DNA of 64,000 bases, from assembly GCF_017115045.1 (NCBI RefSeq), contig NZ_JABXKK010000090.1, forward strand, positions 62,001-126,000. Reading direction: 5' to 3'. Under the pieces are notes generated by a model. That model was not told the DNA's origin and did not search any database. It saw only the letters and a list, made by a program, of their open reading frames with translations. Each line of letters starts with the position of its first letter. Position 1 is the first letter of the stretch. This DNA is from Nostoc sp. NMS8 (lineage in GTDB: Bacteria > Cyanobacteriota > Cyanobacteriia > Cyanobacteriales > Nostocaceae). Positions 35,379-43,493 of the stretch are shown here, in pieces. The position numbers were made by a program, and so were the translations under genes.

Positions 35379-35608
35379 CACAACCACCTTTGAGAATCAT
35401 AATTACCTACCCTTTCGCGCTGCGATCGCAAGTCCTCTAGCAGCAGTTTATACACGTGTTCTGTAAGTTGGTTCAAGAGCCGCGAGTCATAGAGGTATTT
35501 ACCCGCAGCATTCGCCGCCTTGCTTGCCGCTGAAACCCCTGCGTAGCCAGCAGTACCGCCAACGTCTCCATCGAATGTGAAAAAACTTTGTTGCTGTTTT
35601 GAGTCCAT
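35378..35608 (-). CDS. Small eCIS operon protein, first gene
   Basis: 76 residues (MDSKQQQSFFTFDGDVGGTA; Gly/Ala-rich centre; C-terminal helix VYKLLLEDLRSQRERVGNYD). I do not know a named family, but the C-terminal helix resembles the last 30 residues of the 1021-residue protein in the same operon, which hints at docking onto the same partner. It is coupled to the tube gene and opens the operon; its upstream region is shared with the divergent DUF4157 gene. Confidence 0.6.
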   Translation of the reverse strand: MDSKQQQSFFTFDGDVGGTAGYAGVSAASKAANAAGKYLYDSRLLNQLTEHVYKLLLEDLRSQRERVGNYDSQRWL

Positions 35609-35799
35609 AAATAAAAAACTCTCCTAGAATCAAGGCTAAAGGTACTGCATCAGAATCAAAAGTAGCCAAAAGTCGAACTTAGTTTTTCCCCGGATTTAGA
35701 TTTTTGAGGAATTGTGTTGGAAATGCGATCGCAGTACTCTAAATTGTGAGTAACAGCAAAATACTCATCTAACTACTGCTTGGGCATCAGGAGAATAAA
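35609..35799. promoter_or_regulatory. Divergent promoter region of the eCIS operon and a DUF4157 payload gene
   Basis: 190 bases separate the two divergent starts. The right part (35685-35799) is related base for base to 38045-38151 in front of the second DUF4157 gene, including GCGATCGC followed by a TACTCTAA box and the GGGCATCAGGAGAA ribosome-binding stretch. No operator is recognisable. Confidence 0.5.
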
Positions 35800-37389
35800 A
35801 TGAGAGAACAGGTTAGCCGGCAGAAAAAAACTACTACAGGCTTCTCAATTCCATCCCTGAAACACCCGACACCTAGCTTTGGTTTGGAGTCGTCGGCAAT
35901 TTCACGTCAAGCGGTTCCAAAAATACAACCACTCCATAAACCACTGACTCACGATATCAGTCGTATACCACTACGTACCCAAGCAAAACTTTCAATTAGC
36001 CAGCCTGGAGACATTTATGAACAGGAAGCCGATAGCGTCGCACAGCAAGTAATGCAAAGAATGGCGCAACCTGGAAATCGTCAGCCTATCCAACGAGAAG
36101 CATTGCCAGAGGAAGAAGAATTACAGATGATGCCGATGATGCAGTGTCAGGCTGAGGCTGGAATGGCTGCTACGCCTGACCTGGAAGCGTCCATTAACCA
36201 AGCGCGGGGGGGTGGACAGGCGATCGCAGACAACATCCGCGAACCGATGGAGGTGGCGTTTGGCGCTGATTTCAGTGGGGTAAAGGTTCACACGGATGGT
36301 AAATCTGACCAGTTAAATCGGTCAATTCAGGCGCGTGCTTTCACGACGGGACATGATGTGTTTTTTGGCCAGGGGGAATATAACCCAGGAAGTCGCGACA
36401 GTCAGGAGTTGTTGGCGCATGAGTTGACTCATGTTGTGCAGCAGAATGGGGGAGCGGTGAAGCGATCGCTATTAGAGAAAACGCAGGAAGATTCCTTTTT
36501 AGAAGCATCTGCTGAACCGATACAGCAACCCATCCAGAAAAAAGAAAGCCTTACAGGAGCAATCACGAGCTTGACGACTGCTTTATCCGGTGGGCACGTA
36601 GTGCAACTGAAAGTCAAGATTAAGGGTAAACCAACAAAAACATACGCAAACTTTGGTGCTTTTAAAAAGTCCCCGCTCTATAAGCCACTCATAAACAGTC
36701 TCACCAAATATTCTCCAGAGGTAGTTGAATTCCACCTCAAACAGCTCTTTTCTACGGATGCAGAATTTGAAAACGAACAACATTTTACAGAAGCACTAAC
36801 TTATGACATCGAACATAAGAGTATGCCGGATCAGGAATACACCTTACAGGAGCAGTACATGACACTTTACGGCTGGAAAAAACGCGAGACTGGAACGCAG
36901 TCAGCAACGGATGCTGAACCAGCTGAAGGCGAACCTGAAACATTGAAGGTATACCGAACAATGAAATTAGAGGATTGGAAAGAACTTGAAGGAGGTAATC
37001 ACGCGAAGCTAAGTGGACATTTAGGAGACTTCAAACAGGCTCAAAACTACTTATATCGTAAAAGCCCTGAGCCTAAAGTACTTGTAGAATTTACACTGCG
37101 TCCCGGAGCCGAACGGGAGTTGTTTAGTAGTGGGATAATGGCGTTCCCGGATGTCAAGGGAAAGACTGTGCCAAATTTGATAAAAAGCACATTGATAAAA
37201 GAAGGGGGGAGCGACTCATTTGCAAAGGCATCAACGAATGAGGGCACAGCACCGGACAAGGTTGGGGTTAAGTCAGAGGGTGGTGAAGCTGGGTTTAGTC
37301 TGGGGATTGGTGGCGGTACATCGCCTGAAGTATTTATGGGGCTAGTTGCAAACATGAGCGTCATTGGGAGATCGGAGGCAGAAGGTTGA
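35800..37389 (+). CDS. eCIS-associated DUF4157 protein with a C-terminal toxin-like domain
   Basis: 529 residues; AGGAG precedes ATG. Order: basic leader; SISQPGDIYEQEADSVAQQV; LPEEEELQMM acidic linker; DUF4157 metallopeptidase domain (residues about 125-215) with VKVHTDGKSDQLNRSIQARA, FTTGHDVFFGQGEYNPGS and zinc motif HELTH (207-211); a linker; and a C-terminal domain from about 375: LKVYRTMKLEDWKEL, GHLGDFKQAQNYLYR, VLVEFTLRPGAE and FSLGIGGG. The YRTM...FT layout recalls ADP-ribosyltransferase-like toxin folds, but no family match is claimed. DUF4157 is a strong marker of eCIS cargo. Confidence 0.75.
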   Translation: MREQVSRQKKTTTGFSIPSLKHPTPSFGLESSAISRQAVPKIQPLHKPLTHDISRIPLRTQAKLSISQPGDIYEQEADSVAQQVMQRMAQPGNRQPIQREALPEEEELQMMPMMQCQAEAGMAATPDLEASINQARGGGQAIADNIREPMEVAFGADFSGVKVHTDGKSDQLNRSIQARAFTTGHDVFFGQGEYNPGSRDSQELLAHELTHVVQQNGGAVKRSLLEKTQEDSFLEASAEPIQQPIQKKESLTGAITSLTTALSGGHVVQLKVKIKGKPTKTYANFGAFKKSPLYKPLINSLTKYSPEVVEFHLKQLFSTDAEFENEQHFTEALTYDIEHKSMPDQEYTLQEQYMTLYGWKKRETGTQSATDAEPAEGEPETLKVYRTMKLEDWKELEGGNHAKLSGHLGDFKQAQNYLYRKSPEPKVLVEFTLRPGAERELFSSGIMAFPDVKGKTVPNLIKSTLIKEGGSDSFAKASTNEGTAPDKVGVKSEGGEAGFSLGIGGGTSPEVFMGLVANMSVIGRSEAEG

Positions 37390-37474
37390 CCTGACCATGT
37401 AGCAAGCGAGGTGCGTTAACGAAGTACGATCGCCTGATTTTGTAGGGTACGTTAGTACGATCGCGATGTTGCCG

Positions 37475-37810
37475 TTAAAAAACTCCATAGCCCGTATATT
37501 CCCGCATTTCAGGAGATTGAAATCCTAGAACAATATCATCTTTCGGAACCCCTAGCTCTACAAGTTCTTGAGCCACTCTCATTTCCGTCATATTCTGCTC
37601 AATCGAAATTTTTCCCTGTTTAATATCCAAATGTAAAACACAACCATAGACTCGCCGATGACCATCCCATCCCACATTCATAACCATGTAATGGTCTTGT
37701 TTTGTATCAAAAACAGTGTAACAATCAATCTGACCATTGGCTATTGGGATAGCAGCATAAGCCGTCAACAACGACTGAATGATATGGCGATTAGACTCTA
37801 GGGTATCCAT
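37475..37810 (-). CDS. xisI: XisI-like protein
   Basis: 111 residues of the XisI family (fdxN element excision controlling factor): YAAIPIANGQIDCYTVFDTK, then YMVMNVGWDGHRRVYGCVLH and KDDIVLGFQSPEMREYTGYG. In Nostoc, XisH and XisI are required with XisF for excision of the fdxN element, yet most family members lie far from any such element, as here. No XisH partner is next to it. It sits between two DUF4157 genes on the opposite strand. The gene is complete and the symbol refers to family only. Confidence 0.8.
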   Translation of the reverse strand: MDTLESNRHIIQSLLTAYAAIPIANGQIDCYTVFDTKQDHYMVMNVGWDGHRRVYGCVLHLDIKQGKISIEQNMTEMRVAQELVELGVPKDDIVLGFQSPEMREYTGYGVF

Positions 37811-38151
37811 TGTACAATTACGAATGGCACTAAGTTAAGCTGAAGAGTATGCAGCGTAAAGATTGCAGAGGGGCAGGGGGGCAAGGGTGCAGAGGGGAAT
37901 TTCTAAATATCCGAACGCAAATACCTAAAACTTCTTCTTTCTCCCCTGCTCCTCTGCTCCTCTGCACCCCTGCTGCCTCAACGATTTTCCCTTTTTTTAG
38001 TGCCATTCGTACAATTACCTCTTGAATTGGGTTGCCGAAAATTTAGACTTTCGATAAATTGTATTAAAAGTGCGATCGCTATACTCTAATTAAAGACTAT
38101 CAACTAGCATAGATATTTATCCACCGACTGATCGGGCATCAGGAGAAGTAC
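37811..38151. repeat. Spacer with G-rich/C-rich inverted repeat
   Basis: 37867-37895 is built of GGGGCAGGGGGGCAAGGGTG-type units, and 37943-37975 of the complementary CCCCTGCTCCTCTGCTCCTC, so the region can form a large hairpin. The right end from about 38045 is the duplicated promoter of the second DUF4157 gene. Confidence 0.65.
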
Positions 38152-38898
38152 ATGAGAGAACGCATAAGTCAGCCCAAAAAAGCAACCACTGCTTCCTTCT
38201 CAATACCTGCACTCAAACAACCGACGCGTGGTTTTGGTTTAGACTCCTCTGGTGCTTCGTCCCAAGCAGTTCCATCGGTGCAACCCTTCAACAAACCACT
38301 AATGCACGACATTAGTCGTATATCACTGCGTCCCCAAACAAAACTCACTGTTAACCAGCCAGGAGATGTTTACGAGCAGGAAGCTGATAGAGTAGCACAG
38401 CAGGTAATGCAGACGATGGGCGAGTCTGTAAGTAAGCAGTCTGTGCAACGGGAAGCGTTACCAGAGGAAGAAGAATTACAAATGAAATCTCTAGCAGATG
38501 CTAATACTTCGCTACAACGGGAAGCATTACCAGAGGAAGAAGAAGAATTACAAATGAAATCCCTGGCAGATACCAATATTTCGCTGCAACGTCAAGGTGA
38601 TGGAGTTGCAGCCACATCTGACTTGGAAACTTCAATCCAACAGGAACGAGGAGGCGGACAGCCACTTTCAGACAATATCCGGCAACCAATGGAACAATCT
38701 TTTGGGACTGACTTTAGCAGTGTCAAAATCCACACAGATAGCCGCTCTGACCAACTCAACCAATCTATCCAGGCTCGTGCCTTCACCACAGGACAGGATA
38801 TATTTTTCCGTCAAGGAGAATATGCTCCAGAAAGTCATGGAGGGAAGGAATTACTTGCCCATGAGTTAACTCACGTTGTCCAACAAAATGGCAGGTGA
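38152..38898 (+). CDS. Short eCIS-associated DUF4157 protein, ends right after the zinc motif
   Basis: 248 residues, a paralogue of the 35800 gene along its whole length and upstream region. Order: leader RERISQPKKATTASFSIPAL; LTVNQPGDVYEQEADRVAQQ; two copies of QREALPEEEELQMKSLAD; DUF4157 domain with KIHTDSRSDQLNQSIQARAF, FTTGQDIFFRQGEY; zinc motif HELTH (237-241). It stops 7 residues later, so no C-terminal cargo is attached. Its last 33 bases overlap the 3' end of the convergent LysR gene. It could be a genuine short form or a copy that lost its toxin tail when the ntcB junction formed. Confidence 0.72.
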   Translation: MRERISQPKKATTASFSIPALKQPTRGFGLDSSGASSQAVPSVQPFNKPLMHDISRISLRPQTKLTVNQPGDVYEQEADRVAQQVMQTMGESVSKQSVQREALPEEEELQMKSLADANTSLQREALPEEEEELQMKSLADTNISLQRQGDGVAATSDLETSIQQERGGGQPLSDNIRQPMEQSFGTDFSSVKIHTDSRSDQLNQSIQARAFTTGQDIFFRQGEYAPESHGGKELLAHELTHVVQQNGR

Positions 38899-39843
38899 CA
38901 AAGGCGATCGCTCCTGGTCAATTTGTAGTGGTATATTTTCTAGCACCAGTTGCCAAAAGTGTTTGATGGGGGGAATTTGCAGACGGTCTTGAGTTGTTAC
39001 CATCACTACCCGACGAGTCAAACTGGAACCATCTGCTAAACCATTAGTATGATTGCTAGCTAAGGAACGAATCGCCAGGGTAGGGTCAAGACGTGCCTCC
39101 AGTAATGCTGATTGAGGTAGCAAAGCTATTAGTTCTCCTTGGCGCACAACTCCCCGAAATGCATCTAGGGTATTTACCTCCAAAGCCGATTGGAGTGTAG
39201 CTTCCATGCGCTCAAATCTATCTTGTATTAAGCGCTGCATCCCATAACCATCTTTAAAAACCACTTGGGGATAACGAATTAGCTCCGACCAAGGGATGAA
39301 TTCATATTGGGTCAGGGGATGATTGGCTGCGGTTAAAACTTCTATCGGTTCATCATAAAGAACTTCTACCACCATTTCTCTACTGGTGGTTAAAAAGCGA
39401 TTATTCATCACAATTGCTAAATCTACCAACCCATCTTTGAGGACTTTCAGGGCGCGATCGCTTCCTAATGAAGTCACCCGCAATTGCACATCTGGATAAT
39501 CATGACAAAATTTTTGTAACACTGGTGGTAAGTAAGATCCACATAGGGAGTGAATCACGGCAATGCAAAGTTCTGGTTGCTTTCCGGCGATTAAATCGGC
39601 TAATTCTTCTGTCGCAGTCTGCCACTCTTGGCAAATTTTGCGGACGCGGGGTAGCAAACGTTCACCTCCTAGCGTCAGCTTGGCATGACTGCTTCTGTGA
39701 AATAGTTCTATCCCCAAATCTGCTTCTAATGCTTGGATTTGGCGACTAATCGTCGATTGGGTAACACCAGATGTTCGCGCTGCTTGTTGAAAGCTGCCGG
39801 TTTGGGCGATCGCTAAAAAGGCTTGCAACTGCTCTAGGCGCAT
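38866..39843 (-). CDS. ntcB: LysR-family regulator, NtcB (nitrate assimilation)
   Basis: 325 residues. N-terminal LysR helix-turn-helix (MRLEQLQAFLAIAQTGSFQQ, TQSTISRQIQALEADLG); the rest is the periplasmic-binding-like effector domain (LCIAVIHSLCGSYLPPVLQK, LVDLAIVMNNRF). NtcB is the nitrite/nitrate-responsive co-activator of the nir operon in cyanobacteria. Two things support NtcB over other LysR proteins: the nirA-nrtP-narB cluster begins 4.6 kb away, and a perfect class II NtcA promoter precedes it. Its 3' end overlaps the DUF4157 gene by 33 bases. Confidence 0.82.
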   Translation of the reverse strand: MRLEQLQAFLAIAQTGSFQQAARTSGVTQSTISRQIQALEADLGIELFHRSSHAKLTLGGERLLPRVRKICQEWQTATEELADLIAGKQPELCIAVIHSLCGSYLPPVLQKFCHDYPDVQLRVTSLGSDRALKVLKDGLVDLAIVMNNRFLTTSREMVVEVLYDEPIEVLTAANHPLTQYEFIPWSELIRYPQVVFKDGYGMQRLIQDRFERMEATLQSALEVNTLDAFRGVVRQGELIALLPQSALLEARLDPTLAIRSLASNHTNGLADGSSLTRRVVMVTTQDRLQIPPIKHFWQLVLENIPLQIDQERSPLSPAILLDNVS

Positions 39844-39879
39844 TTTTATGTAGCCTGAATTACATTTATTGGTTTCATT

Positions 39880-39921
39880 AAGTTAACGGATTTTTAACCA
39901 TAATTTAGTAGAGTTTGTTAC
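39880..39921 (-). promoter_or_regulatory. Class II NtcA-dependent promoter of ntcB
   Basis: On the minus strand: GTAACAAACTCTAC (GTA-N8-TAC, 39908-39921), then exactly 22 bases, then TAACTT (TA-N3-T, 39880-39885). This is the canonical architecture of NtcA-activated promoters, and the predicted start would be about 30 bases before the ntcB ATG. Confidence 0.8.
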
Positions 39922-40114
39922 ATAGCGGTTCCCAAGTGCATAAGGTAATCATGTTAAGACATCACCCCCAACCCCTCTTTGTGAGTTTAAAGAAGGTAAA
40001 TAACAGGGCAAACACATCTAAATGTTAACAAAGTGGCAAGTAGAGGTGTGTCTTAACCCACATTCTGCAGATATTGAAGCAGATTGAATAATTATTAATT
40101 TGAATATTGAAAAG

Positions 40115-40152
40115 CCTGAAATGATTATCAGATAATGATTTCAGGTTTTTTT
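40115..40152 (+). terminator. Strong terminator (plus strand; may act both ways)
   Basis: CCTGAAATGATTAT (40115-40128) pairs with ATAATGATTTCAGG (40132-40145), one mismatch, followed by TTTTTTT. No protein gene ends just upstream on the plus strand. On the minus strand the hairpin is followed by CTTTTC and lies about 215 bases after the repeat-protein gene, which it might terminate. Confidence 0.75.
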
Positions 40153-40365
40153 ATAAAATAATCTATCAGCAAACAAGAACTCCTTGCAATCATGCCTAAT
40201 CACAATCAACGATCGCTATCTTATGCAACTGTTGAAAAACATACGGTTTTGTAGAACCTCAAGCAGATAGCCGTACACTTGCGTATACGGCTGCGATCGC
40301 GTCAGATTTGCAAGAGGTACAGAGGGCAGAAACTACAGCTGTACGCTCCTAGAGTATTGTGAATA

Positions 40366-41280
40366 CTATTTTTTGCGAGAACCTGTTACTTCATCAGGAT
40401 CGCTATAAGCCCGGACTTTTTCACGATTACGAGTTAGTCCTGCTAAACCAGCTAAACCAAACAAACCTAGCCAACCCCAATTGAAACCGCGATCGCTAGT
40501 TCTTTCAGATGTTGTGATGCCTGCATTCCTATTAGTACCTGTAGCATCAGTGCCCATTGTTCCAGTACCTGTGGAATCAGAACCTGTTGTGCCAGTACCT
40601 GTACCAGTTCCAGTACCTGTGGAATCAGAGCCTGTTGTACCAGTGCCCGTTGTTCCAGTTCCAGTACCTGTGGAATCAGAGCCTGTTGTACCAGTGCCCG
40701 TTGTTCCAGTTCCAGTACCTGTACCAGTGCCCGTTGTTCCAGTACCTGTACCACTGCCCGTTGTGCCGGTACCTGTACCACTGCCCGTTGTGCCACTACC
40801 TGTACCACTGCCCGTTGTACCAGTACCTGTACCACTGCCCGTTGTACCAGTACCTGTACCACTGCCCGTTGTACCAGTACCTGTACCACTGCCCGTTGTA
40901 CCAGTACCTGTACCACTGCCCGTTGTACCAGTACCTGTACCACTGCCCGTTGTACCAGTACCTGTACCACTGCCCGTTGTGCCGGTACCTGTACCACTGC
41001 CCGTTGTGCCACTACCTGTACCACTGCCCGTTGTACCAGTACCTGTACCACTGCCCGTTGTGCCAGTACCTGTACCACTGCCCGTTGTGCCACTACCTGT
41101 ACCACTGCCTGTTGTGCCAGTACCTGAGCTAGAGCCACCACTGCTAGAGCCACCACTGCCAGAGCCTCCACTGCCAGAACCTCCACTCTGAGCAAAAACA
41201 GAAGGGGGTAAGGACACAGAGGCGAAACTCATGGCAAAGACAGTAGCTAAAACAGCTTTAGATAAATTCAAAGGCTTCAT
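40366..41280 (-). CDS. Exported Gly/Thr/Ser-repeat protein of the WGxxGxxG type
   Basis: 304 residues. A signal peptide (LSKAVLATVFAMSFASVSLP, cleavage likely after FAQ) is followed by about 200 residues built from the 9-residue unit GTTGSGTGT and relatives, then GITTSERTSDRGFNWGWLGL and a hydrophobic GLFGLAGLAGL segment with basic residues (NREKVR) behind it. That ending is the WGxxGxxG sorting/anchor signal found in many cyanobacterial exported proteins. Probably a flexible surface or periplasmic spacer protein; no enzymatic domain. The repeat DNA is highly regular, so copy number may vary. Confidence 0.75.
   Translation of the reverse strand: MKPLNLSKAVLATVFAMSFASVSLPPSVFAQSGGSGSGGSGSGGSSSGGSSSGTGTTGSGTGSGTTGSGTGTGTTGSGTGTGTTGSGTGSGTTGSGTGTGTTGSGTGTGTTGSGTGTGTTGSGTGTGTTGSGTGTGTTGSGTGTGTTGSGTGTGTTGSGTGSGTTGSGTGTGTTGSGTGTGTTGTGTGTGTGTTGTGTTGSDSTGTGTGTTGTGTTGSDSTGTGTGTGTGTTGSDSTGTGTMGTDATGTNRNAGITTSERTSDRGFNWGWLGLFGLAGLAGLTRNREKVRAYSDPDEVTGSRKK
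40565..41130. repeat. Coding 27-bp tandem repeat region
   Basis: The gene core consists of a 27-base unit (CCAGTACCTGTACCACTGCC plus CGTTGTA) and truncated variants, on the order of 15-20 copies. Four other frames stay open across it only because of the regularity. Confidence 0.85.
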
Positions 41281-42116
41281 AGTTATGGTTCCTTGTATGT
41301 TCTAGATTTCTGTGGGTGATTAATTTTCAAAATCGATATTTTCTATTCAATGTACTGCTAAATAGGTAAATATCGACCAGTATTGAGGAGTATTTGATCT
41401 AGCTTATTTTGGAAAAATTGAAAGCATTTGAATATCTCACAATATCTTACTATTTATCAGAAAAATTAAAATAATTAATAATCAGTAATTACTAATTCTT
41501 AGTTAAGAACGCACGACCCAAGTCGCTTGCTCACAATCGATAGATAAGGAATAATAATATTTATTTAAAAAATAGAATTATATTCTCTTCTATCCAACTT
41601 TATTTTAATTACTTATTGTGAATTATTTTATTGCTTGTACACAAGAATAGCTGATAGTTTTTTATCTAACTTCTACCCTAAGTGTAAAACCATTTATATC
41701 CCAGGACTTAATTTAGCATTTTAGTCTATGAGTGTGAAAAAATAAAATGTTTTAGAGCTTACAATTAGATAAATCTCTAAAAGCTGTGAGACTTAGCTTA
41801 CTTAGCCAAAATAAAGAACATACTACAAACTTTTAATTACTTTTAATTATTTCCATAGACCTAATTAAAAAGTATAAGTTCTAGCTAATTTAAGCAGGAT
41901 TTTCACGGAAATAGATATAATTACTTTGACATTAGCTTTTGGTTATTTGGATATAAATGAACTAGAAACTATAAGCAGCCAGATGCTACCAACGCTTGAG
42001 ACTCTATTAAGAATACTTCACAATATTATTTCACGTGATAACTTATAACTTCATACTGCAGGTGTGTCTTACTTAAGACTTAAGGAATACATTTTATTAT
42101 CAGTTATTGCTAAAAT
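41281..42116. other. Long AT-rich spacer with no recognised gene
   Basis: About 840 bases between the repeat-protein gene and the HEAT gene. Both neighbours read leftward, so the promoter of the repeat-protein gene lies at the left end. I see no open frame, palindrome family or NtcA site. Confidence 0.5.
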
Positions 42117-43436
42117 CTACCATTCGGCTAAAGCGATCGCTATTCCTTGTTTTAAATCTGGCGTGATTGCATCGTTGTTTGCTAACTGCTGCAATCGTTG
42201 ATGTGTGGCTTCACTATCCAGATTTTTCAGTGCAGCGATCGCATGTAGTCTCACCGATGCATTAGAATCGCCTAACAGCGAAATCAATGGTTCAATTGCC
42301 TGCATTTCGCCTAACTGTCCTAAAGATAAGGCGATCGCACTTTTAATGTTAGTAATCTCTGTGGCTGGATATGGCGTTAGCGTTCCGCAGGAAAGGCATC
42401 GCAGTATTTGCAATAATATTTCTGCGGCTGGTGTAGTTAACTGCGGTTTTTGGACTCGTCCCAAAACTGTGACAATTTCTTGCCACACTGTTCCTGATGT
42501 ACTTTGATTCAGTGCTGTTTGCAAATATTCCAAACTCGATAATGTCCCCACCCAGCTTAAAGCGCGGATGGTTTCTAATTGCAGCTTTATTGGTGTATCA
42601 GGTAAAATCAGCAAATCAAATAAGCATTTGGCAGCATCATCACTACCCACGCGAGAAAGGGAAGCTGCGGCTGCACAACAAACCTCAAGGTTAAAGTCGT
42701 AAAGCTTGGGTTGCAGTTTCGTTACTAAATCTAATGTTTGGTGTAAGTTGGGGCGAAAACCTAAACCAAGCACTGCTGCACGCCTCACTGTGGCGGCTAT
42801 ATCATCCAAAGCGTTCAACAGGATTGGTGCTACACGTTCGTCATGAAAACTAGTGAGGGCTTCAATTGCGGCGGCGCGGGTTGCTGCTTGTGGATCTTGT
42901 ACTACACTCAAGAGTGGTGTGATGGTTTCTGGTTGGCGAATATATGAAAGCGATCGCACTGCTAACAATCGTGTATCTTCATCTAATAAAAGTTCAGTTA
43001 GTGAAGTAATAGCAACAGTACCCATTTGCCCTAGTGCTGTAGCTGCGATCGCTCTAAGTTCTTCATCTTCATCGGTTTTCAACAATTCAACTATTGCCGC
43101 GATGGCTTCTGAGTGTTGAAATTCTCCCAAAGTCTTTGCTGCATACCAGCGTAATTCTTCTTCTGCGTCTTCATCTTCTAATATCTCAATGAGTGGTGCA
43201 ATGGCAATATTTCCCAAATTAGTCAACACTTTGGTAATTTCCCAGCGTTGCTGAAAATCCCCCATCTCTAACATTGAAAGTGTTAATTTCAGAATATATT
43301 CTCGGTTTTTAACTATCTCTAAATTTTCCGAGTCTGTCCCCAAAATTAACTGTTGCAAATATTGAATTAATGATGACCAATCAGATGCATTATATGCTGT
43401 CTCAACTTGCACCAAAAGCTGTTTGATATTACTCAC
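42117..43436 (-). CDS. HEAT-repeat (PBS-lyase-like) protein
   Basis: 439 residues made almost entirely of about 31-residue HEAT repeats from residue 70 on (IAPLIEILEDEDAEEELRWY, EAIAAIVELLKTDEDEELRA, VAITSLTELLLDEDTRLLAV and so on). Such proteins act as scaffolds or bilin-lyase-like chaperones. In cyanobacteria a HEAT-repeat gene near nirA is a recurring neighbour and a role in nitrite reductase maturation has been suggested; I cannot prove identity here. A Rieske gene lies directly upstream in the same direction. Confidence 0.7.
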   Translation of the reverse strand: MSNIKQLLVQVETAYNASDWSSLIQYLQQLILGTDSENLEIVKNREYILKLTLSMLEMGDFQQRWEITKVLTNLGNIAIAPLIEILEDEDAEEELRWYAAKTLGEFQHSEAIAAIVELLKTDEDEELRAIAATALGQMGTVAITSLTELLLDEDTRLLAVRSLSYIRQPETITPLLSVVQDPQAATRAAAIEALTSFHDERVAPILLNALDDIAATVRRAAVLGLGFRPNLHQTLDLVTKLQPKLYDFNLEVCCAAAASLSRVGSDDAAKCLFDLLILPDTPIKLQLETIRALSWVGTLSSLEYLQTALNQSTSGTVWQEIVTVLGRVQKPQLTTPAAEILLQILRCLSCGTLTPYPATEITNIKSAIALSLGQLGEMQAIEPLISLLGDSNASVRLHAIAALKNLDSEATHQRLQQLANNDAITPDLKQGIAIALAEW

Positions 43437-43493
43437 AATATCCTGCTATTAATTATCATCTTCTGCTCCCTGCCCCCTGCTCCCTGCCCTCCA

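Noticed and set aside
36429..36783. Minus-strand frames inside the DUF4157 gene
   Set aside because: Antisense shadows without domain similarity.
37475..37810. fdxN excision element boundary next to xisI
   Set aside because: No XisF or XisH gene and no recombination site seen; XisI-like genes are common outside such elements.
40467..41191. Long alternative frames (Val/Pro, Leu/Tyr/Cys-rich) over the WGxxGxxG repeat gene
   Set aside because: Only one frame has a signal peptide and a sensible C-terminus; the others are shadows of the 27-bp repeat.
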